Shown here: positions 58,716 through 64,000 of the stretch, piece by piece
Layout: each line of letters starts with the position of its first letter
How positions within the stretch are numbered: position 1 is the first letter of the stretch
NCBI GenBank assembly: GCA_030041335.1
Contig: JASHOB010000125.1
Coordinates: forward strand, 39,870 to 103,869
Direction of reading: 5' to 3'
From: Alphaproteobacteria bacterium
Lineage (GTDB): Bacteria; Pseudomonadota; Alphaproteobacteria; ATCC43930; CGMCC-115725
DNA length: 64,000 nucleotides
Notes under the pieces: model-generated
Databases searched by the model: none
What the model saw: only the letters and a program-made list of their open reading frames with translations
What the model was told of the DNA's origin: nothing
Made by a program: the position numbers and the translations under genes

Positions 58716-58949
58716 ATGGTCATCTCGGAAACGTCGGCGGGGGCAACCATTCCACTATATCTCATCAAGTTGCTCGACCATGGAGATAATGTCCGCGTAG
58801 CTGATTGGATTAGCTGCGATGACGATGCCGAGGCGATCGATCGCGCCCTGAAAATGGATGTTGTAAGAATTGGGAGGGGCTACGACGTCTGGCAAGGCGA
58901 ACGTCTGGTTTTCCGACACCGGCGCGGGCATCACCCTCTCTCTCCGTGA
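58716..58949 (+). CDS. hypothetical small protein
   Basis: 77 residues. The patterned central part (IPLYLIKLLDHGDNV, ISCDDDAEAIDRALKM, GYDVWQGERLV) resembles small uncharacterised alphaproteobacterial proteins with a beta-strand, an acidic helix and a 'DVWQG' end. The ribosome site is weak. An antisense frame is less protein-like. Confidence 0.5.
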   Translation: MVISETSAGATIPLYLIKLLDHGDNVRVADWISCDDDAEAIDRALKMDVVRIGRGYDVWQGERLVFRHRRGHHPLSP

Positions 58950-59296
58950 CGAGATGCACTTTTCCAGCTTGTCCCTCACGCTCATGAGGTGGATCACTTG
59001 GTGGCACTGGCGATGGGTGGTTCTAACCACGTAAAGCCGCTGCCGCTCTGCTTTGGATCGCCTTGAACTAGGCTCGCGAAGAGATGCCTCGACGCGCCTT
59101 CTATTCCGCCTCTAAATTTCGGCGATGGCGTCGTTCACTCCTCCGCGCGAAAAGCTGATCGCCCGCCTCGCACCACGCGACGACATTCGTAACGCCGCCG
59201 CGAACTCCGAACGGAACGCGGGCATTGACGATTTGCACCCCCATTTCCAAAATTTCCGCTGGCGCATATCCTTGAGGGCTGGGGCTTCCTTGCGGG
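58950..59296. other. gap with no supported gene
   Basis: 347 bases. Overlapping frames on both strands (75-80 codons) are not distinguishable from chance. Confidence 0.4.
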
Positions 59297-59473
59297 ATGG
59301 CAATGTCAAAACCCAGATACAAGCCCAAAGACGGCGCAAGCGGTGCTTCCCCATTTGATCTGACAGGGCCTAGCCTACATCAGCGAATCCGAGACGGCTT
59401 GCGGTTCGCTCTGTTCTCGGTCGCGGTTGTCGCCGTGTTGTTGGCTGCGTGCTGGTACTTCGGCCTTTATTGA
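59297..59473 (+). CDS. possible 58-residue single-span membrane protein
   Basis: ATG 59297 to TGA 59471-59473 (ATG 59303 is also possible). A polar N-terminal half (KPRYKPKDGASGASPFD) is followed by a hydrophobic C-terminal helix, LFSVAVVAVLLAACWYFGLY. The ribosome site is weak (GCGGG). The composition makes a real membrane microprotein plausible. It is read towards a convergent hydrolase gene. Confidence 0.45.
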   Translation: MAMSKPRYKPKDGASGASPFDLTGPSLHQRIRDGLRFALFSVAVVAVLLAACWYFGLY

Positions 59474-59540
59474 AGGCGCGTACCGCTACCGTCCTAAAAA
59501 TTCGCTCAAGTCTTTGTGGCCGACGGCGCCGCGGCCTAAC

Positions 59541-60302
59541 CTAACGTGAGGCCGGTCTATGGTGCTTTATCCAGGCGATGACGACCGGAACGACCTGGTT
59601 CTCAATACCGTAATATCCATGGGCCGACATCGCACCACAGGGATTCCCTCTTGGGATGCCGCCAGAGACCAAGACGAGGTCTTTCGCTGGCGCATTGGAA
59701 AGTAGGGCTAGTGCGGATTCGGCGCCGGACGGCGGGCTCTCGTTACAACCGTCATCGCGGTTGTGCACAATCATGGTAGGCACCGCGATGGAGCCCAGCG
59801 ATACCAAGCGCATTCCGGTATCCCATACGGACGATGTGAGAATCAGGCCGCCGACTTGGGACGGGCCTAGCCGTGCTGCGCCGTTAGCGGCGGAAACCGA
59901 ACCTCGGCTGGTGCCGATTAGCCAAACCGGCGCTTGCACCTTCTGTTTGAGGAAGGCAACCACAGCGGCGGTGTCGGCAGCAGCTTCCGGGCTCGCGCGA
60001 TATCTCTCAGTATCATGGGCTCGATCCGAAGGTGCATCGATCACGGCTACGCTGATACCCTGGTCGACAAACTCCCCACGCACGCGCAGCAGAAAATTTC
60101 CTTGGATTTCGGCGATAACCCCTGAGCCTCCGGGAAATAGTATGACACTGGCAATCGGCGACGCTGCGGCTGCGTAGAGGATCGGTTGCGTGACGCCAGG
60201 CCGGGCTGAGAGATTCACGCTGATCTCAGCCGCGGCATGTCTCCCGGCGATCGCCGCAAGCACTGCGACTAATGGAATGATACGTCGGTAGGTCCTGAGC
60301 AC
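59541..60302 (-). CDS. exported alpha/beta hydrolase
   Basis: 253 residues from the GTG at 60302, which has AAAGGAGG a few bases upstream. Sec signal peptide (ends near AAA/EI), then an alpha/beta hydrolase: strand VILFPGGSGV, nucleophile elbow IGTSRGS, and NRDDGC with the acid residue and GYYGIENQ near the end. The catalytic His may be in SAHGYYG. Periplasmic or secreted esterase of unknown substrate. Confidence 0.82.
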   Translation of the reverse strand: MLRTYRRIIPLVAVLAAIAGRHAAAEISVNLSARPGVTQPILYAAAASPIASVILFPGGSGVIAEIQGNFLLRVRGEFVDQGISVAVIDAPSDRAHDTERYRASPEAAADTAAVVAFLKQKVQAPVWLIGTSRGSVSAANGAARLGPSQVGGLILTSSVWDTGMRLVSLGSIAVPTMIVHNRDDGCNESPPSGAESALALLSNAPAKDLVLVSGGIPRGNPCGAMSAHGYYGIENQVVPVVIAWIKHHRPASR

Positions 60303-60774
60303 CGGTGCCTCCTTTGTCAGAACGCCATCGTTATGTTATCGCCTCAAACTCCAGTAACATGCCGAAGCCGCGCTTGCGGTCGGTGGGCTCGATAGGGCGC
60401 AATGCCCGGCTGGCCATTCTCAATTCAGATCCAGCGCCATCACCGCTTGGTCGCCTCGCGGGCGCGCCATGCGGTCTTAGTGACGGCACCTATTGCTGCA
60501 ACAAACTCACGGTTCTGTGAATCAGGGAAGCTTCAGCAAATGCGATTTCGATAAAGCTGCCAGTAGCCGCCTGCACCTGCCGGCTTCGACTAGTTCCCCC
60601 GGCGCAATTAGAATGACGATAACGCGGCGGGTGATGGGGAATGATTAAATCAGCTTTTTTAGGACGATAATATTGGTTAACGGCGGACGATATGCCCCGC
60701 TTCAAGCCGCTGCGACGGAGCACCTTCGGCCCGATCTTCGATCAAGCGCGGCGGAAACTCTGCCGTGCTGCCGC
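60303..60774. other. intergenic region with no supported gene
   Basis: 472 bases between two minus-strand genes. An AT-rich patch at about 60625-60680 includes a TTTTTT run; it could be a promoter or 3' end for flanking genes. No protein-like frame seen. Confidence 0.4.
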
Positions 60775-61761
60775 TTACTTGGCCTTTCTCCCAGCGGGGC
60801 CGCCCAGCACCCAGCCGGTCCGTTCAGCCATGCGCTGAAAGAATTCCTTCTCGTAGGCGTGCAGCGGATCACCGCGCACCATCTCGTCGAGATGGTGCGC
60901 GTCGTCGCCGACCAGGATGCGCCAGCTGTCGCTCTTGACCCCATCGAGGATGACTTTCGCGGCTTGCTCTGCGGAGGTCGGCGCGTCGTCTCGGAAGCTC
61001 CTCGCCCGTTCGGCGACAATGGCATTGATCCGGTCATCGCTGAGCTTGTCGGCGTCGACCCCAAGAGCGACCATTCGCTGGCGTATCAGGGCAAGCGCTT
61101 CGGCATCGAGGGCGTGGTCGCCGCCCGTGAGAATCTTGCGCGAGTTGGCGACGATCTCAGTGCCGATGTGACCAGGCATTACAACAGAACACTTGAGGTG
61201 CGGCGCATTGAGTCTCAAGTCGTTGATCAGGGCCTCGGTGAAACCTTTGACGGCGAATTTCGCCGCGCTGTAAGCGGTGTGCGCGCTGTCGGGACCAAGC
61301 GACGCCCAGAAGCCGTTGACGCTGGACGTATTGATGATGTGCCCTTCGTCCGCCTTCATCAGCATCGGTAGGAACGCGCGCGTGCCGAAGTAGACTCCGC
61401 CCCAGCAGACGGCGAAGATCTTATCCCACTCGGCGCGAGACCCGTTGACGAAGCTGCCGCCGCCGCCGATGCCGGCGTTGTTGAACAGCAGGTGGATCTT
61501 GTCCGTGTCCTGGTCTTTCGCGACCTCGTCGCGGAAGCGGTTCATTTGATCCTCGATCGAGACATCAGCGAGGCAGGTCGTCACCCTGACGCCCTGAGGC
61601 GCGTCCTGACTGCAGAGCCGCTTGGTTTCAGCCATGTTGGCTTCCGAGACGTCGCACATGGCTACGCTGCAGCCCTCGGCGGCCAACTGCCGGGCGAGCT
61701 CGCGGCCCATGCCCGTGCCGCCACCGGTGATCACCGCGACCTTGCCCGCGAAATCCTTCAT
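60775..61761 (-). CDS. SDR family oxidoreductase
   Basis: 328 residues from the ATG at 61761 with GGGAGA upstream; the longer open frame is not supported. Rossmann motif GGGTGMGRE near residue 13, an Asp after beta-2 (CDVSEANM) suggesting NAD(H), FNNAG, and S/Y/K in NTSSVNG and YSAAK. The C-terminal extension of about 60 residues (SWRILVGDDAHHLDEM) is longer than usual. Substrate unknown. Confidence 0.85.
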   Translation of the reverse strand: MKDFAGKVAVITGGGTGMGRELARQLAAEGCSVAMCDVSEANMAETKRLCSQDAPQGVRVTTCLADVSIEDQMNRFRDEVAKDQDTDKIHLLFNNAGIGGGGSFVNGSRAEWDKIFAVCWGGVYFGTRAFLPMLMKADEGHIINTSSVNGFWASLGPDSAHTAYSAAKFAVKGFTEALINDLRLNAPHLKCSVVMPGHIGTEIVANSRKILTGGDHALDAEALALIRQRMVALGVDADKLSDDRINAIVAERARSFRDDAPTSAEQAAKVILDGVKSDSWRILVGDDAHHLDEMVRGDPLHAYEKEFFQRMAERTGWVLGGPAGRKAK

Positions 61762-62138
61762 CCCCCGTCTCTCCCTTTCTTGCTCGTCTTCAGCCCAGCT
61801 CCTGCCACATGGCGGGAATGATGCGGAAGGCCCGAGCATCGCCCAGCGTGCCGGCGCGCATCTTGTTCATCGCGCAGGCGAGAGTCGTAAGCGCATGTTA
61901 CCGGGCCACTCTTCGAGCCATCGCACCAATCCCCCACCCCCCACGTGTGTGCGGCGCGCGACAACACTATGGACGTTTATCTCCGTCCTCGACGATCGGC
62001 GGTTCGCCCTTCGATATCGAGGATCGCTCGGGTGGACCGAGCCGAGCCTCATACACGAAGGGCGGACCATGCAGAAGTATAGCGGAATATTTGCCGGAAT
62101 CGAGACGGCGAAGAACGGACATAAGAGGCTACAGACCG
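61762..62138. other. upstream region of the small acidic ORF
   Basis: About 380 bases between the SDR start and the small ORFs. Frames are open but not protein-like. A plus-strand ATG at 62069 starts a 102-codon frame ending at 62377 that contains the 34-codon ORF. Confidence 0.4.
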
Positions 62139-62324
62139 GTGAAGTTTACGGCAGCCTCTCCCAAAAACCAAAACTGCCGAGGCCGTCATCTCAATCGCAA
62201 GGTGAAGGATTCAATCCAGCCGCCGAGTTTGGATCGGCGCACCGTCAACATTCGGTCTTACCCAAGGAGGACATGGAATGCGATGAACCGCTCGAGCTTC
62301 AGCCCTCTTGTGGCGCCTCATTGA
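62139..62324 (+). CDS. alternative small basic ORF overlapping the 34-codon ORF
   Basis: 61 codons starting at GTG 62139, with AAGAGG 11 bases upstream. It is strongly basic (ASPKNQNCRGRHLNRKVK, SLDRRTVNIRSYPRRT) and lies in a different frame from the acidic ORF. Reported because only one of the two frames is likely to be real. Confidence 0.3.
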   Translation: MKFTAASPKNQNCRGRHLNRKVKDSIQPPSLDRRTVNIRSYPRRTWNAMNRSSFSPLVAPH

Positions 62325-62377
62325 CCGACGACGAGTATTCTGCCGAAGGCATTTGGGAGGAATATTCCAGCAAATAA
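62273..62377 (+). CDS. 34-codon acidic small protein or peptide precursor
   Basis: ATG 62273 has a perfect AAGGAGG (62264-62270) just upstream. The peptide is acidic with two Cys (MECDEPLELQPSCGASL, then TDDEYSAEGIWEEYSSK). A strong Rho-independent terminator follows 38 bases after the stop. It is also the in-frame end of a 102-codon frame from ATG 62069. No homologue recognised. The ribosome site and terminator argue for a genuine short gene. Confidence 0.5.
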   Translation: MECDEPLELQPSCGASLTDDEYSAEGIWEEYSSK

Positions 62378-62414
62378 GCCAGAATTCTAAAACGAATTCG
62401 CAGGGAAGCAGGAA

Positions 62415-62443
62415 CGGGAGGAGCATGGCTCCTCCCGGATTTT
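62415..62443 (+). terminator. Rho-independent terminator of the small ORF
   Basis: CGGGAGGAGC, loop ATG, GCTCCTCCCG (10 perfect pairs) followed by GATTTTTC. Very like the hairpin at 58134. Confidence 0.85.
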
Positions 62444-62475
62444 TCGCTCGGACGAAGACAGGCGCTAGGCTTTCC

Positions 62476-63117
62476 CTACATCGGCGGCTTCATATTATCC
62501 CTGCCCGCGATGATTTCGAGGGCATGAAGATCACCATCCCCGTCCTTCTGCACCACGGTGACGGTGTCCGCGCCCGGCTTCAACACGCTCGCATCCCCCG
62601 GCAGGAAAGCCACGATGGGGACGTTCTGCGCGATATCGATATCGGCCCAGCCCTCTTTGCCGGTGGCTCGGCTCTTGTAGTGCAGCGTTACCGCGGAGCC
62701 GTCGGTCGCGGCGGCGATCGCCGTAATGGTGGCGTTGATGCTGGCACTGCCTTTGCCCTCGCGCCCGGGAAAATGACCTTCGCCGGCGCCACGCATAAGT
62801 TCGGGAAAGATAAAGACACGAGTCGCGTGAAGCTTCTTATCCGTGCCCGGGATTGCCGTGATGCCGACATAGGCATTGAGCTTGAGGTCGGCCAATTTGC
62901 GCGGATCCACGGTGGCAAAGCCGGTTCGTGCCGTCAGCTCCAGTGTCAGATGATCTCCTTTATCGGTTTTCACCGTCACGAGATGTTTGTCGAATTTTTC
63001 GACGGTGGCGCGGATGCGAACGGGCATTCGCGGCGCCGCGGACGCGCTGGCGTGCGCGATCGTCGGCGCCATTGCCAACAGGAGAGTGACGGCGACTACC
63101 ACGCTTTGCTGCTTCAT
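62476..63117 (-). CDS. exported protein of unknown function
   Basis: 213 residues; ATG 63117 has AGGAGGA upstream. Signal peptide ending near AHA/SA. Mature part is rich in beta strands with repeats of a simple pattern (VRIRATVEKFDKHLVTVKTD, IGITAIPGTDKK; SINATITAIAA), similar to small beta-barrel/DUF5666-like exported proteins. Function unknown. Its end faces the terminator of the plus-strand small ORF. Confidence 0.75.
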   Translation of the reverse strand: MKQQSVVVAVTLLLAMAPTIAHASASAAPRMPVRIRATVEKFDKHLVTVKTDKGDHLTLELTARTGFATVDPRKLADLKLNAYVGITAIPGTDKKLHATRVFIFPELMRGAGEGHFPGREGKGSASINATITAIAAATDGSAVTLHYKSRATGKEGWADIDIAQNVPIVAFLPGDASVLKPGADTVTVVQKDGDGDLHALEIIAGRDNMKPPM

Positions 63118-63714
63118 GCGGTCCTCCTGACATGGTCGAGTGCGGCACGCAGTGTCGGCGAAGACGATGACGCCATTATGTCAAAAAGCCGCAACCTGGG
63201 GGCGGATAGCTGCTTCCAACCCTTGCTGAAAACTGGCTGCCGGGGGCCGACGATGAAACAGTTTTGAATGTCGCAAAATGCGAACCGTCACCGCGCGCAA
63301 GATGCGAACTGAAAATGCGCTTGCCAAATACAAAAATGTAGAAAAACAGCGGACCTCCATCGAGGTTTACAGTTCGCAAACGCGCACCGCTGTATATTAG
63401 CAACGAAGAACAGTTAGCCTTTCCAGTCTCCACGCGGTGCTGCAGCTAATCTGATTAGCGTCACTTGCGGCCAAGCTTTGCAGCAGTTCAAGAACTGGAC
63501 CGCGCCATCCAAAATGCTGGAAAGAGCCGGCATGGCTGGACCTCGATAAACTCTCGTCGAAGCCTGGACGCGCAAAAATAAAGCGACCCCTACCCACCGG
63601 CCTACATTTTGGAGATCCCTGGCCCGGCGGCGGCGGGGTCTTTCTTTAACGTTCTCGACATAGACGTACTCCCGAATGGGGTGGTAGCAGACCAAAAATT
63701 CATGGGGACGCTGT
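63118..63714. other. intergenic region with no supported gene
   Basis: 597 bases. Frames on both strands lack ribosome sites and recognisable patterns. An imperfect repeat of AATGCGAAC/GATGCGAAC occurs near 63278-63310. Should hold the divergent promoters of the flanking exported-protein genes. Confidence 0.4.
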
Positions 63715-64000
63715 GATGAAACAGCAGCACGTTGTCCGAATTGCGCTTTTCCTGGGAATTGCGCTGATCTTTGGGCGACCGGCATTAGCCCAACAGGAAT
63801 TTCCACCGCCACAAGGCAAAGGACCCGTGGTCGTCGCTGTGTCCGGTCGTTCCGGCGCTGCTCACTACACACCCCTGGCGAGGCAGATCGCGAGCCTCGG
63901 CTACGACGTCATATTGCTCGACGGCAACGATATGGCGGAAAACGGCGGTCAAACCTTAATGGAAGCTGTCCAAAGGGCGCGCAGCGCCCCCCACGGAATT
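63715..64000 (+). CDS. exported alpha/beta hydrolase, 5' part only
   Basis: ATG 63715, with a second upstream GTG possible. 95 residues are visible before the window ends. Signal peptide (MKQQHVVRIALFLGIALIF ... PALA/QQ), then the first alpha/beta hydrolase strand and turn: PVVVAVSGRSGAAHYTPLA, followed by LGYDVILLDGND. The catalytic Ser, Asp and His lie beyond the right edge. Resembles exported dienelactone hydrolase-like proteins. Confidence 0.7.

Noticed and set aside
58122..58720. Search for tRNA or small RNA after the phosphoesterase gene
   Set aside because: No cloverleaf arms or conserved T-loop could be found by eye; needs a covariance search.

Overview
The window is about 64 kb of high-GC, densely coding bacterial DNA that looks like an alphaproteobacterial chromosome. 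The evidence is the gpmI-envC-ctpA-rppH block, the urtABCDE-ureDABC-ureEFG order, a YafY/WYL regulator beside a VOC gene, NodT-type outer-membrane factors, and many SDR, acyl-CoA dehydrogenase, Rieske and molybdenum hydroxylase genes. A Rhodospirillales, Reyranella-like or Hyphomicrobiales soil or freshwater organism would fit, but the order cannot be fixed by eye. I saw no rRNA, tRNA, CRISPR array, transposase, phage gene or integrase.

Layout. 1-5.3 kb: the 3' end of a CmcJ/NvfI-family oxidoreductase, an SDR, isovaleryl-CoA dehydrogenase with a second SDR, a DUF1330 protein and an exported sorbosone/PQQ-type glucose dehydrogenase. 5.5-8.6 kb: a Pit phosphate transporter with a candidate Pho box, and a CDF metal exporter. 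8.9-11.3 kb: a VOC protein preceded by a perfect 24-bp palindrome, a YafY/WYL regulator, and a cobalamin-type binding protein with no signal peptide. 11.5-22.1 kb: an MdtABC-like RND efflux operon with two different RND pumps, a NodT outer-membrane factor and an MFS transporter. 22.4-33.1 kb (minus strand): a complete urea uptake and urease cluster with a good sigma-54 promoter candidate before urtA and a strong urtA/urtB intercistronic hairpin. 33.3-37.5 kb (minus strand): a tightly packed operon of TetR regulator, carotenoid-oxygenase-family enzyme, membrane protein, nitronate-monooxygenase-like flavoprotein and DUF2214 membrane protein.

38.0-42.7 kb: an M24 'pita-bread' protein lacking one canonical metal ligand, an exported unknown, a 3-hydroxyisobutyrate-dehydrogenase-like enzyme, a small Pro-rich exported protein and an APH-AAA kinase fusion. 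42.8-47.6 kb: gpmI-envC-ctpA-rppH. 47.6-50.1 kb: a Rieske oxygenase overlapping a periplasmic binding protein. 50.4-52.7 kb: an orphan CoxL-type molybdenum hydroxylase subunit. 52.9-58.2 kb: a Tyr/Pro-rich exported protein, an orphan NodT factor, a GspC-like protein and a secreted phosphoesterase (phospholipase C/AcpA type) with a clear terminator. 58.2-64 kb: several small ORFs, an exported alpha/beta hydrolase, an SDR, a tiny acidic ORF bracketed by a strong ribosome site and a terminator, an exported unknown, and the 5' end of another exported alpha/beta hydrolase.

How the genes work together. The clearest functional unit imports urea (UrtABCDE) and hydrolyses it (UreABC with UreDEFG maturation), probably under nitrogen control. 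The RND operon encodes all parts of a tripartite exporter. The carotenoid-oxygenase operon and the Rieske/binding-protein pair are the least explained catabolic units. The best candidates for undescribed biology are the 34-codon acidic ORF near 62.3 kb and the five-gene carotenoid-oxygenase operon.
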